The notes: generated by a model not told the origin, from the letters alone. DNA of 64,000 nt from Nodosilinea sp. PGN35 (GCF_029109325.1 NZ_JAQKQJ010000013.1:1-64000), one strand, 5' to 3'; positions 18,492 to 28,253 are shown, numbered from the stretch's first letter. Program-made: numbers and translations.

Positions 18492-18618
18492 GGCGTGTCA
18501 TCAATTGTGGCTAAAAGCCCTGAATATCAAGCCTTGCCACGCCCGACCCAACAGACAGGCTAGGGGCTGCAACCCTTGATTTTTGCGGATTCAGCAGCTG
18601 ACTGATGACAACCCCTAG
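18488..18618. mobile_element. 131-bp MITE-like element, copy 1
   Basis: The element runs from ctag to ctag. Its ends are inverted repeats: left ctagggcgtgtcatcaatt, right (reverse complement) ctaggggttgtcatcagtc. The interior shares agccttgccacgcccg and aggctaggggctg with a second copy of exactly the same length at 32530-32660. Both termini overlap the stop codons of the flanking convergent genes. It encodes nothing. It may act as a bidirectional terminator. Confidence 0.8.
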
Positions 18619-20744
18619 GACCCAGGGGATTGATCTAAGCGCCAAATGCGAATGTAGGGCTGGGTGCCGCCAATGGTAATGATTTGGCCGTTGGACTGCA
18701 CCGTAAAGCGCCAGATGTCGGTTTCAAAACCCGTAATCCGCTGCATTGGGGTCTGCTGCTGCAAGTTCCACACCAGAATCGTCTTGTCGGCATCAGCGCT
18801 CCAGAGACGCTGCCCCTCTAGCCGCAGGGTATTGACGTAGCCCTGGTGGCCCTCTAGGGCTGCGGTTTGAGCCTGGGTGGCCATATCCCACAGCAGCACA
18901 TTTTGGTCGGCGGAGGCGCTCACCAGGGTTTGGTCATCATCGGTAATTTCAATGCGGTTGACAAAGCTGGTATGCCCTTCCAGGGTGATAGGCGAACTGT
19001 CTGGGCCAGCGACGTCTTCTAGCACGGCTAAGTCCCAAAGCTGGAGACTTTTGCCGCCGCTGATCAGCATGCTGTTATCGCGGGTAAAAAGCAGATCGTT
19101 GAGGGTGCCGTCGGCCTGGAGGGTGTGGTTCGGCCCCGCTGCGGCCATACCCAGGATGTTGAGGGAACCCGCAGCGTCGGTCAACGGCCACAGTTTAATG
19201 GTGCCTTCGCTGTCAGCGCTCACCAGCGTACGGCCATTGCGGCTGACCTCCAGGGCGCGAATGGGTGTGCCGTGGGCGTTGTCGATCTGCCCCAGCGGGC
19301 GACCGTCGGGCAAAGACCAAAAGCGAAGAGTGCGATCGTCCCCGGCGCTAATTAGGGTCGTCTGGTCTACGGTGGTGGCGATCGCCTGAACCACATTGTT
19401 ATGGGCCAGGGTATGGCGCAGGGTGTTGTTTTCTAAATCCCAAATGCGAACGGTGCTGTCGGCACTGGCGGAAACCAGCGTTTTGCCGTCTCGCAGCAGC
19501 AGCAGGTCGTAGATATCGTTCTCGTGGCCAGTCAGCATTGCCACCGGGCTAACCGTCAAGTTTTGTAGCGCCGGGGCCGCAGCCCGCGAGCCAATCAGAG
19601 GTATCGCGCCTCGACTTAGGGCGTACCAGCCCAGGGGCAGGGCTAAGGCCAACCCCGTCAGCCCGGCCAGCAGCCAGGGGCGCTGGTCAAACCAGGGGGG
19701 CAAAAAACTGCGCGAGGGGTCGGGAATTGTCTGGGCCTCGTTGGGGTTGAGGGTGGTCATGGGCCAGGTCGGAGCGGCAGCCGAGCGGGGCAGGCGGGAA
19801 ACCTGGCGCGATGGCCTCTTGAGGCCGGTCAGTGACCATCGCACCTGGGCCAGACGTTCTAAAATCGCCGTTGTGTTCTGGGGGCGGTGGGCCGCCGCCG
19901 GAGCAATCAGAGCATCGATCAGATCGGCCAGCGGCTCGGAGATCTGCGGCGCTGCCGATCGCCAGGCAAACCCATTGGTGCGGGAGTTGTAGATGGTGGG
20001 GTCGTTGGGCAGCTTGGCGGTCATCAAATAGATCAGCGTGCGGCCCAGGGCGTAGAAGTCAGACTGGGGCACCGCCTGGCCCTGCTCCTGCTCAGGGGGA
20101 GTATAGCCCGCCGAACTCACCGTGGTAATGCCGCTGTCGCCCAGGTTGGCCATGTAGGTCTGGGTCATCTCGCGGGCCGCGCCAAAGTCCACCAGCACCA
20201 GCTGCCCCGAGGGGCGCAGCATGATGTTTTCGGGCTTGATGTCGCGGTGAAAGTAGTTGTGCTGATGCACCAGATCCAGCACATCGGTCAGCTGGGTGAG
20301 CCACAGCATCGCCTGCTTCTCGCTGATCGGGTGGTTGCCCTGCTGCACCATCCACTGCTTCAGGTTGGGGCCTTCGATCTTCTCCATCACCAGGCAGTGG
20401 GAGGGCTCGCCCCCATCCGCCGGGTGGTAGAGAAAGTAGCCCTCGGTCTCGACCCGAGGCACGCCGGGGTGGTTGAGCTGGCTGAGCACCTGGGCCTCGC
20501 GGCGAAATAACTCCACCACCTTGTCGTTGGCGTTGTAGCCCTCTTTGAGCACCTTGAGAATTTTGGGGACGTTGCGCTCGTAGGCTTCGTACACGCGGCC
20601 AAAACCGCTGTCGCTGCTGACGATCCGCATGACCCGGTAGCGGCCCTGGAGCACCAGGGCTGACCCACAGGCCACACAGGTAGAGCTGCCGCCGTTATCG
20701 GGATGGTTGGGCTGACGGCAGCGGGGATTGATACAAAGACTCAT
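18615..20744 (-). CDS. Ser/Thr protein kinase with WD40 propeller
   Basis: A signalling kinase of the cyanobacterial Spk type. The N-terminal Cys cluster (CINPRCRQPNHP, TCVACGSAL) forms a zinc ribbon. The kinase domain follows (about residues 35-300) with HRDIKPENIML and VLVDFGAAREM, both catalytically intact. After a Pro/Arg linker a transmembrane helix (LLAGLTGLALALPLGWYAL) leads to seven WD40 repeats, enough for one closed propeller, probably outside the membrane or in the lumen. The length is 709 residues. The TAG stop lies in the right end of the MITE copy 1. Confidence 0.93.
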   Translation of the reverse strand: MSLCINPRCRQPNHPDNGGSSTCVACGSALVLQGRYRVMRIVSSDSGFGRVYEAYERNVPKILKVLKEGYNANDKVVELFRREAQVLSQLNHPGVPRVETEGYFLYHPADGGEPSHCLVMEKIEGPNLKQWMVQQGNHPISEKQAMLWLTQLTDVLDLVHQHNYFHRDIKPENIMLRPSGQLVLVDFGAAREMTQTYMANLGDSGITTVSSAGYTPPEQEQGQAVPQSDFYALGRTLIYLMTAKLPNDPTIYNSRTNGFAWRSAAPQISEPLADLIDALIAPAAAHRPQNTTAILERLAQVRWSLTGLKRPSRQVSRLPRSAAAPTWPMTTLNPNEAQTIPDPSRSFLPPWFDQRPWLLAGLTGLALALPLGWYALSRGAIPLIGSRAAAPALQNLTVSPVAMLTGHENDIYDLLLLRDGKTLVSASADSTVRIWDLENNTLRHTLAHNNVVQAIATTVDQTTLISAGDDRTLRFWSLPDGRPLGQIDNAHGTPIRALEVSRNGRTLVSADSEGTIKLWPLTDAAGSLNILGMAAAGPNHTLQADGTLNDLLFTRDNSMLISGGKSLQLWDLAVLEDVAGPDSSPITLEGHTSFVNRIEITDDDQTLVSASADQNVLLWDMATQAQTAALEGHQGYVNTLRLEGQRLWSADADKTILVWNLQQQTPMQRITGFETDIWRFTVQSNGQIITIGGTQPYIRIWRLDQSPGS

Positions 20745-20877
20745 AGCCGACGGTAGAATGCATTCCCTGTGTGTTTCAGTGTTCCATGGAATGCGGGCGG
20801 TTTATCTCAGCTCCAGGGCTTTCTTTGCAATTGCACAGCCATCCCAAGGTCTTGACGCTCGGAGCCGATGCAAGAGG

Positions 20878-22002
20878 CTACCATCGCCCACTGGCCCCGC
20901 CTCCCGAGGAGGAGCCACCCCCCGACGAGCTGCTGCCGGAGGAGCTGCTGCTGCTGGACTCGCGTTCGAGCTGGGGCAGGTAGACCGTAGTTTCATCGGT
21001 GTGGTTGCAGTGGCGGCAGCAGCGCTCGGCGATCGCCTTGCCAGAGGCACTGTAGGTGGGCTTGACCACGGTGGTCTGCTTCACGGTCTCAAGGGTTTTG
21101 AAGCGGCAGCTGGGGCAATCGCTGTACCTGTGGCCCAGGCCAAAGTGGGGGAACTGGCGTTTCACAATTTGCCGACACTGGGGGCACTGGAGGACATCGT
21201 GCCACACTGAGCCCAGCTGTAGCTCGGTGCGCTGCCCCGCGCTGAGGTGAGCCTGGGCCGATTCGGGGGGCAGGGGCTGCATCCGCACAGCGCAGGAGGT
21301 GCACTTGGGTCGCAGAAAGTCGTGCCGTTTGAGCAGGCCAAACAGGCCAAGCCCGCCCGCCAGTAGCGCCCCTGCGGCCCCCTTGGCCGCCTCTGGGCCG
21401 GGCCAGGGCAGGTTCTCTAGGGTGGAAGGGGGCGGCCCGGTGAGCTGTTGGATCAGCGCCTGGGTACCGTTGTACAACCCGGCGCTGTAGTCAGATTCTC
21501 GAAAGCGGGGCAGCATATATTCGTCAATCACTAGCTGCATCCGGGCATCGTAGGCGCGGCTGTAGCCCCGGCCCAGCTCAATGCGCACGGCGCGATCGCC
21601 CGCCGAAAACAGCACCAGCACCCCGTCGTTGCGCTGGGCATCGCCAATGCCCCAGGTGTTGAACAGGCTGGTTGCAAAGGCCTCAACGCTGCCGTCGCTG
21701 GTCTCATAGGGCGCGATCGCAGCCACAGTCACGACAACTATCTCGATACCGGTAGCTGCTTTGAACTCGTTGAGGGGCTCTCGCAGGCGAGCGGCATCAG
21801 CCGGTAGCAGCACCCCACCGTAGTCATTCAGCACGCTATCTTGCCGCTGGGGATAGCCCGTCTGAGCTTGGGCGACCCGGTATTCGGGGAGCGTTTGAGC
21901 GACCCCTTGGGCTGTGGGGGCGATGGTGACCAGGCCCAGCAGTGCCCCTGTGCCCAGCAGCAGCCCCCATCTCGGCTGACATTTGCAGCGTAAATCGTTC
22001 AC
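20878..22002 (-). CDS. TPM-domain protein with Ser/Gly-rich tail
   Basis: The 374-residue product has an N-terminal signal or anchor (WGLLLGTGALLGLVTIAP). A TPM domain follows (about 55-190): DYGGVLLPADAARLREPL, GIEIVVVTVAAIAPYE, NDGVLVLFSAGDRAVRIELG. Plant and cyanobacterial relatives act in photosystem II repair or as acid phosphatases. A second hydrophobic segment near 215 precedes a zinc-ribbon-like part (CTSCAVRMQP, CPQCRQIV, CPSCRFKT, CCRHCNH). The tail is almost pure Ser and Gly. This layout is like the YgcG group of membrane proteins. Confidence 0.85.
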   Translation of the reverse strand: MNDLRCKCQPRWGLLLGTGALLGLVTIAPTAQGVAQTLPEYRVAQAQTGYPQRQDSVLNDYGGVLLPADAARLREPLNEFKAATGIEIVVVTVAAIAPYETSDGSVEAFATSLFNTWGIGDAQRNDGVLVLFSAGDRAVRIELGRGYSRAYDARMQLVIDEYMLPRFRESDYSAGLYNGTQALIQQLTGPPPSTLENLPWPGPEAAKGAAGALLAGGLGLFGLLKRHDFLRPKCTSCAVRMQPLPPESAQAHLSAGQRTELQLGSVWHDVLQCPQCRQIVKRQFPHFGLGHRYSDCPSCRFKTLETVKQTTVVKPTYSASGKAIAERCCRHCNHTDETTVYLPQLERESSSSSSSGSSSSGGGSSSGGGASGRW

Positions 22003-22119
22003 CCGTTACCCCCAGCTCTGGTGTTGTCGGCTAGCTAAAGGATTCCCCCTGCCCTCGGCGATGTCCCATAGCCAAGTCCTGCTCTGCCCCGACGATTGAT
22101 ACCGACCCGATTGAGCCCG

Positions 22120-22220
22120 AATCCTAGAGGAGTACACCCGCTTTGTAGGGACGTAGCATGCTATGCCCCTACGGGGTTCCTGGTTGTGAATTGGGGTTTA
22201 TCAAAACGGATTTTGTACTC
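22120..22220. repeat. dispersed palindromic repeat copy
   Basis: It contains gtagggacgtagcatgctat plus gcccctac, with flanks ggggttcctggttgtgaatt and atcaaaacggattttgta. The same blocks in inverse order occur near 31805-31910 and in part near 16060-16135. It sits between the TPM and EamA genes, just beyond the EamA stop codon, and is non-coding. Confidence 0.7.
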
Positions 22221-22233
22221 TAAACCCGATGGC

Positions 22234-23118
22234 TCAGCCTGCTCTGGTGGCGGGCTGCGACAGAGAAATGCCTGCGGCGGCGATGGTGACCAGGCCTATG
22301 GCCCCGATCAGAGCCAGAGTTAGGGTTTCGCCCAGCCACAGAAAACTGATGACGGCGGCGATCGCCGGTTCCAGGCTCATCAGCACCCCAAACACATTCA
22401 CCGGCATGCGGCGCAGGGCCGTCATCTCTAAGGAATAGGGCAGGGTAGAGGCCAGCATCGCCACCCCCAGGCCCAGGAGCAAAATCTGGGGCGACAGCAG
22501 CGATCGCCCCTCCGCCACCACCCCCACGGGCAGCAGCAGCAGCGCCCCCACCGCCATCGATAGCGCCAGCCCCTCCCCACCGCGAAAGGCCTGCCCCATG
22601 CGCGCCGAGAGCACAATGTAGCTGCCCCAGGCCACCCCCGCCAGCAGCGCCAGCAGCACCCCCAGACTGTCCAGCGACGGCGTATTTAGAGGAGAGAGCA
22701 GCACAATGCCCACCGCCGCCAGGGCCACCCACAGCCCGTCGAGCCAGCGGCGCGAGTGCAGCAGCGCCACGGTCAGCGGCCCCGAGAACTCTAGGGCCAC
22801 GGCGACGCCGATGGGAATGCGGGCGATCGCACAGTAGAACAGCGCATTCATCACCGCCAGCGAGAGACCAAAGGCCGCCAGCAGCCGGTAGTCGGCGGGG
22901 CGATGGCCTCGCCAGCGGGGGCGGCACCAGGCCACCAGCACCACCGCCGACAGCCCCACTCGCAGCAGCACCATGCCCAGCGGCCCCACCTGACCAAACA
23001 GACTTTTCGCCAGGGTTGACCCCAGCTGGGTCGAGGCCATAGCGGCAATTACCAGCATTGCCGCTGGCGGGTTGAACACAGGCAGTACAGGCTTAGAAAG
23101 CCGAGAGTTAGGCAGCAC
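22234..23118 (-). CDS. EamA-family drug/metabolite exporter (RhtA-like)
   Basis: An integral membrane protein of 294 residues with about ten hydrophobic helices in two EamA halves. Landmarks are FGQVGPLGMVLLRVGLSAVV, ALEFSGPLTVALLHSRR and MSLEPAIAAVISFLWLGE. The last motif is the conserved end of the second EamA repeat and is typical of RhtA-type threonine/homoserine exporters. The substrate is not predictable. An internal ATG (MLVIAAMASTQLG) 20 codons downstream could be the real start. It stands alone and is divergent from the DUF456 gene. Confidence 0.88.
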   Translation of the reverse strand: MLPNSRLSKPVLPVFNPPAAMLVIAAMASTQLGSTLAKSLFGQVGPLGMVLLRVGLSAVVLVAWCRPRWRGHRPADYRLLAAFGLSLAVMNALFYCAIARIPIGVAVALEFSGPLTVALLHSRRWLDGLWVALAAVGIVLLSPLNTPSLDSLGVLLALLAGVAWGSYIVLSARMGQAFRGGEGLALSMAVGALLLLPVGVVAEGRSLLSPQILLLGLGVAMLASTLPYSLEMTALRRMPVNVFGVLMSLEPAIAAVISFLWLGETLTLALIGAIGLVTIAAAGISLSQPATRAG

Positions 23119-23368
23119 AGGCAGAGCTCCGGGAGCAGTAGGGTAGGGTCAGCTAGAGTTCTCCAACTCTAACGTCCTCTGTTCCAACCCACCTAACGAC
23201 CCCATCGATACCTGACCATAGCCGTTATAGATAGACGGTTGGGTCTGGATCGCCGCACCTCCACCCCGCCTGGCGGTTGCCCTGGTTTTGGCTACGATCC
23301 GCTTTAGACTATGGCAAGCACCTCAGCCGCCTGCCCCAGCCGTGCAACGTTTCCCCAGGATGTTTTCT

Positions 23369-24082
23369 ATGCCTGTTTTGTCAGCCCTTGACCCGACGGT
23401 GTCGCCCCTGCCCCCGCTCTCCTCGGGGTACCACCCGGTGACCCATTGGGTCGCCAGCATCGTCAACGGCATCGGTAACGCCGTTGTTCAGCTCGGTCAC
23501 ACCATCGTCAGCCTGCCCGCCCAGGTGCAGCTACCCACTACCCTCGACACCGCTGCGGCGTGGCATTTGGCCCTGTACTGGCTACTGGTGCTGGTGATGG
23601 CGGTGGGGGTAGTGGGGGCAGTTGTGCCTGCCCTGCCCGGTATTACACTGATCGTGGGGGCTATCGTGATCTGGGGTCTGGTGGCGGGGTTTGTGGGCCT
23701 CAAGTGGGCGCTAGGGGTGGCGATCGCCGCCCTCATCCTCAGCGTTGCCATCGACTACCTGGCCGGAGTGCTGGGAGCCCAGCGGGTTGGGGCCAGCCGC
23801 TGGGGCCAAATCGGGGCCTTTGTGGGCATGTTTTTGGGTCTGTTTGGGCTGCTGCCTCTGTTGCCCACGGGCATTCCCCTGCTCGGGCTTTTAGTGGGTA
23901 CGGTGCTGGGGGCGTTCATTGGCGAATTTTTACACCGCCGAGAGCTGAAGCTGCTGCTGCGCATCAAGCAGTCGGCTAAGGTGGGTCTGGCCATTGTGGT
24001 TGGCACCCTGGTCGGCAATATTTTGCAGGGTATTCTTGCCTTAATTAGCCTGATTGTGTTCTTGGTCACCACCTGGCCCTAG
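23369..24082 (+). CDS. DUF456 membrane protein
   Basis: After an N-terminal tail of about 65 residues the protein carries a DUF456 domain with five to six membrane helices: ALYWLLVLVMAVGVVGAVVP, PGITLIVGAIVIWGLVAGF, and the Gly-rich GQIGAFVGMFLGLFGLLPLL. The motif VPALPGITLI is characteristic. The chosen ATG (MPVLSALDPTV) has ccagga eight bases upstream; an ATG three codons earlier is an alternative. Function of the family is unknown. The short DUF456 gene stands alone. Confidence 0.83.
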   Translation: MPVLSALDPTVSPLPPLSSGYHPVTHWVASIVNGIGNAVVQLGHTIVSLPAQVQLPTTLDTAAAWHLALYWLLVLVMAVGVVGAVVPALPGITLIVGAIVIWGLVAGFVGLKWALGVAIAALILSVAIDYLAGVLGAQRVGASRWGQIGAFVGMFLGLFGLLPLLPTGIPLLGLLVGTVLGAFIGEFLHRRELKLLLRIKQSAKVGLAIVVGTLVGNILQGILALISLIVFLVTTWP

Positions 24083-24132
24083 GAGTCAGTCAAGTTAGAT
24101 GTGACGGGTTAACGGGTTCACGGTCTACGGTG

Positions 24133-24188
24133 AGCGGTTCACGGTGAGCGGTTTAAGGCGAGCGGTTTAAGGCGAGCGGTTTAAGGCG
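24133..24188. repeat. 14-bp tandem repeat, four copies
   Basis: The unit agcggtttaaggcg is present in three perfect copies (24147-24188), preceded by one diverged copy (agcggttcacggtg). The whole area from 24110 to 24330 repeats words such as ggttcacggt and ggttcaaggcgag. It is non-coding. Confidence 0.85.
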
Positions 24189-25400
24189 AGCTGTGACCCG
24201 TTCTCCCTAAGTTCCATTTCCCGTCTTTATTGTTTTGGCTGAACCCTAGTAGACTGCCAAGCTAAAGATGACGGATCAGTGGGGTATACGGTTCAAGGTT
24301 TCAGGTTCAAGGCGAGCCGTAGACCGCATACCTTGCACCCTGCACCCAGAACGACTGGCCCCTGTCAAGATCAGCTTGGTCGAGTACTAGTGCTTAGTCA
24401 AGGAAATTGTGATCGGCTGGCATGGTTGGGGTTTAGGGCGTTAGGGTTCCGGGCCTGACTTGAACCTGAACCCTGCCCACCTGTCGCCTCGGCTGGGCAG
24501 ACCAGGCTAGGCAGAGTTTTCTCTTCAGCTAAATATCGTCAGCGGTGTTTAGTCCTTGATGGCTACGCCGCCCCTGGTTTCAGGTGTCGGTGTATTAGGT
24601 GCCCGCTGCCCGGCACCTGGTACCGAATCCGAATTCCATCCCCCCAATGTCTAACAGGCCATCCTGTAGGGGCAAACACCCGTTTGCTCTCAACCAATCG
24701 GGTGCAGCCAGGCGGGATTGCGTATCATACCCCGGCAGCGGTAGAACTACTGCTGCCGGGCGGGGCTGTGGTTTTGGCACGGATCTAGATATAGAGTTGC
24801 TGCCGCCAAGACCAGCTATTGGTAGCGCAATGAAGTCAAAGCTGCTACCGATCGCCCCTCAGACCAATTAATCGCTGTCAGCCCAGTGCCGCCGTTTAGA
24901 CAGTTACTCTCACCGCAGAGCCCGACAGAAAAATGCAAAAAATTGAGGCCAACACCTGAAAGACAAAGCCTATTTCTTGCTTCGGCCATATGACGGAAGT
25001 ACAGATTTACTTCCGCAACAATACGGTTTTTTGCTCTTTCAGCATGGCCTTAGAGGAAATAGCGCTCTATATTTTTCGGATTTCTCGGTTGCGATCGCAC
25101 CTCATTCGCGCCCAAGCAGCAGCTTTTTGCGTAAATCTACGCAGTGATTTTACTTTTGAAAAACTTCGACAATTTGGGATTTTATTTTGGGGGTGAAACC
25201 CCTCTTAGGGGATATTGACTCCTTAGCTAAACTTAACCTGACGAGGCGTGAGCGCTCAGTTTGAGATCTAGATCTTCTGGAATCATTAACTAACTGAGCC
25301 ACTGAAAATCTCACCTTAAGTAATGGCTAAAGTGTCATGTTCCCTCTTCTATTCATCAGTCAATCAGCTGTAGAGAACGCCAAATCAGGGTGCGAGAAAA
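24189..25400. other. 1.2-kb gene-poor region
   Basis: No credible gene was found between the DUF456 gene and the caspase-nSTAND gene. Two plus-strand ORFs (24599-24871 and 24990-25196) lack a typical start site or protein-like composition; the first lies largely in a dispersed repeat. Base composition becomes AT-rich to the right of 24960, where the promoter of the caspase gene should lie. A decayed gene cannot be excluded. Confidence 0.5.
24615..24740. repeat. dispersed repeat copy (shared with the Nit1C operon)
   Basis: The segment ctgtaggggcaaacacccgt plus ttgctctcaacc and aatcgggtgcagccaggcgg matches, with a few changes, the sequence near 59768-59818. The region before it (ccgaatccgaattccatccc) matches 59722-59745. 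No reading frame is conserved between the copies. Confidence 0.7.
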
Positions 25401-28253
25401 ATGTCAAGGGATGCGCTTGTTGTCGGAATCAATACGTATCAGAACCTGCCAGGCTTGCAGGCACCAGCCCATGATGCTGAGTCGGTAGCCCGATGTCTAG
25501 AGAGCTTTGGTGAATGTCGCGTGGCGCGGCTGCCGGAGGCTATTACCCATCAAAAACCGGCCATTAGCCAGCGGGGTGTTGTAACCACAGCACTGCTCGA
25601 AGAAGCGCTGATCAAACTGTTTAAGCCTGCGGGCAAAACTATTCCTCAAACTGCTATTTTTTACTATTCTGGCCATGGGTTACAGCGCCAGGCTGGTATT
25701 CAAGAGGGTTATTTAGCGACCAGCGATGCCAATCCAGCTGCAGGGCACTACGGTCTGTCGCTGCACTGGCTGCGGCGACTGCTGCAAGAGAGCCCGGTGA
25801 GCCAGCGCGTCATTTTGCTCGACTGCTGCAACAGCGGCGAGTTTTTTAACATGCTAGAGGCCGATCCCGGTGCTCGGGCCGGCACCGATCGCCTGTTCAT
25901 GGCTGCCGCCCGAGAGTACGAGGCCGCCTACGAATCCCTCGACAGCAGCCACAGCGTCTTTACCCAGGCGCTGCTGTCGGGCCTCAACCCCTACAAGGTC
26001 AAAGGCGGCATCGTCAACGGCCACTCGCTTACCGATGCTGTCAACCGAGAGCTCAAGGGGGAGCTTCAGCAACCCCTGTTTGAAAGTTCCGGTAGCGAGA
26101 TCGTGCTGACTCGCATGTCGGGCGTGATTTCCCCCACCAAAGACATGCCCTCCCCTTTGCTGGCGAGACTGCAAAAGCTGCGCTACAGCTTTTGTCCCTT
26201 TCCGGGGTTAGCCCCCTTTGAGGCCACCCACAGCGAGTTCTTTTTTGGTCGTGACGAGATTACTCAAACCCTAGTCAATCGGGTGCAGTCATCCCGGCTC
26301 TGCGCGGTTACAGGCCCCTCGGGCATTGGCAAAACCTCTCTACTGCGGGCCGGGCTGCTGCCCCACCTGGCCAAAAGCGAGGGGACTGCCCCCTGGACTC
26401 TGCGCTATCTGGCCATGGGGCCTGCGCCGCTCACCAGCCTGGCGGAGGCCTTTGTTGACCCCAGTGCTACCGGGTTGCATCGCGCTGAACAGTTGCGCCG
26501 GGCTGAAGCATTCCTGCAGCGGGGCGCTGAGGGATTTTGCCAGTTAATGCAGGCGCTGCTGAGGGAGCAAGGCCCAGAAGCGCGTCTGGTGCTGGTGGTA
26601 GATCAGCTAGAAGCGCTGCTGACGCCTGGTTCAGCGGCCGATCGCGATCGCCGCCTGGTAATCGACTGTTTGACAGCGGCAGTGCAAAACGTTCACCTGC
26701 CGCTCCACCTGGTGCTGGGGCTGCGGGCCCACCACGGCGAGCACCTGGCTGAGTTTCCAGATTTTCAGGCGCTGGTAACCGCCCACAGCCTGACTGTGCC
26801 GGCTATGACCTACAACCAGCTCAAAGCCACTATTGTCGGCCCCCTCGAAAAAGTAGGACTGCGCTACGACGCCAATCTGGTCTACACGCTGCTGCTCGAT
26901 ATTGTCAGCGCTCCTGCAGATCTGGCCCTGCTTCAGCTGGTTTTAAAGGAGCTGTGGCTGCGGCGAGAATGCCATCCCAACCTCCCCGACCCGCCCCATC
27001 TCACCCTGGCAGCCTACGCAGAAATGGGGGGCATTCGCCACCTGCTCAACCAACGGGCGAGCGAGCTCTACGACAGTCTGACGGAGTCTGAGCAGGCCGT
27101 TGCCCAGCGGGTCTTTCTCAGCCTGTGCGACCTGGGCGATGGAGCGGTGTTAACCCGTCGCCCGGTATCTTTGGTGGAGTTGGTCACCGAGGCCATGCCC
27201 GAGCCCGCCGTTGTCGCCGTGGTAGACCGCCTGATCGTCGCTCGTCTGGTGGTCGCCCAGGCTCAGCCTCAGGCTGTCGGCTTTGACATTGCAGCCGTGG
27301 CGGTGCCGGGCTGGGCCTCGACGGGGGCAGACGGTAGCCTGGCTGAGCTGACCAGCGAACTGGCGGGCGGACTGGCGATCGCCGACGCGACACCGACCGC
27401 CTCGTCCCCCTACTTTGACATCGCCCACGAGGCCCTAATTCGCAACTGGCCGCTGCTGCAAGAGTGGTTGCAGGTTCAGGGGCCGCAGGTCAAACAGCAG
27501 CGGGCCATTGAGGTGGCTGCCCAGGAATGGCAACAGCAGCAGCAGCCTCACCATCCCGACTATTTCTTGACCAAAGCTCGCCTCAACGAGGCCAAAACCT
27601 TTCGTCAGGCCCATCCCGAACAGCTCTCGGTGCTGGCCAGCAGCTATCTGGAGGCCTGCGATCGCCACACCAAGCGCTGCTGCCGTCGCCGCCACCTGGT
27701 GCGGCTGCTGATTCCGCTCAGTATGGCCACTGGCATGTTCACCGCCTACGGCCACAGCCACCTAACTCAGCTAGAGGCTGGCCCTGGCCAGGGCAAAGCC
27801 TCGGCGGTCAGCGAGGTCACTCCTTCTTTTACCCTGGCTAAGCCGCCATCCCCAAAAAATGTCGATGGTCACGCCCAGCTCGGCTCGCCCCAAACGGGCG
27901 TCGTGCGCACCGACATCCTGTCGCTGTCATCGCCCCTGCCAAGTGCACCGCCCCAAACACCTCGGGCGGTAGCCCCTCAGATTCAGGCGGCCCTGGCTCA
28001 AACAGCCCAGGTATGGGAGCCGCTGAACCAGCACGCCCACGGCTTAGCTGTGGCTCAGACCCCTGCGGCGGCCTCAGCTACCCCTGCCCCAGGCGGCCCT
28101 TTACCGTCGGCTAACCAAGTTGTTGAGCTTGAGGCGTGGTGGGTTTCGCCCAGCGATCCGTCGGTCATGATTCAAATCTGGTGCACGCGCACCCAGGCGG
28201 CACCGGTCTGCTTTACCTCGACCGCTGCCCAGGGACGGCAGGGGCAGCCCTAG
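25401..28253 (+). CDS. caspase (orthocaspase)-nSTAND ATPase protein
   Basis: The N-terminal peptidase C14 domain (1 to about 230) starts DALVVGINTYQ and has the catalytic dyad His92 in YYSGHG and Cys143 in DCCNSGE, both intact. An nSTAND NTPase follows, announced by FCPFPGLAPFEATHSEFFFG, with Walker A GPSGIGKTSLL near residue 305 and LVLVVDQLEALL as Walker B. Relatives usually continue into WD40 repeats. Here there is instead one hydrophobic helix (LIPLSMATGMFTAYG, about 770-785), a Pro/Ala linker and a 40-residue end (ELEAWWVSPSDPSVMI). Such proteins act as stress or phage sensors; that role is inferred. The SbcC-like gene starts 58 bases downstream. Confidence 0.9.
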   Translation: MSRDALVVGINTYQNLPGLQAPAHDAESVARCLESFGECRVARLPEAITHQKPAISQRGVVTTALLEEALIKLFKPAGKTIPQTAIFYYSGHGLQRQAGIQEGYLATSDANPAAGHYGLSLHWLRRLLQESPVSQRVILLDCCNSGEFFNMLEADPGARAGTDRLFMAAAREYEAAYESLDSSHSVFTQALLSGLNPYKVKGGIVNGHSLTDAVNRELKGELQQPLFESSGSEIVLTRMSGVISPTKDMPSPLLARLQKLRYSFCPFPGLAPFEATHSEFFFGRDEITQTLVNRVQSSRLCAVTGPSGIGKTSLLRAGLLPHLAKSEGTAPWTLRYLAMGPAPLTSLAEAFVDPSATGLHRAEQLRRAEAFLQRGAEGFCQLMQALLREQGPEARLVLVVDQLEALLTPGSAADRDRRLVIDCLTAAVQNVHLPLHLVLGLRAHHGEHLAEFPDFQALVTAHSLTVPAMTYNQLKATIVGPLEKVGLRYDANLVYTLLLDIVSAPADLALLQLVLKELWLRRECHPNLPDPPHLTLAAYAEMGGIRHLLNQRASELYDSLTESEQAVAQRVFLSLCDLGDGAVLTRRPVSLVELVTEAMPEPAVVAVVDRLIVARLVVAQAQPQAVGFDIAAVAVPGWASTGADGSLAELTSELAGGLAIADATPTASSPYFDIAHEALIRNWPLLQEWLQVQGPQVKQQRAIEVAAQEWQQQQQPHHPDYFLTKARLNEAKTFRQAHPEQLSVLASSYLEACDRHTKRCCRRRHLVRLLIPLSMATGMFTAYGHSHLTQLEAGPGQGKASAVSEVTPSFTLAKPPSPKNVDGHAQLGSPQTGVVRTDILSLSSPLPSAPPQTPRAVAPQIQAALAQTAQVWEPLNQHAHGLAVAQTPAAASATPAPGGPLPSANQVVELEAWWVSPSDPSVMIQIWCTRTQAAPVCFTSTAAQGRQGQP

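Noticed and set aside
24599..24871. 90-codon plus-strand frame
   Set aside because: Lies largely in a dispersed repeat and has no plausible start signal.
24990..25196. 68-codon plus-strand frame
   Set aside because: No ribosome-binding site, no homology recognised, composition not protein-like enough to list.
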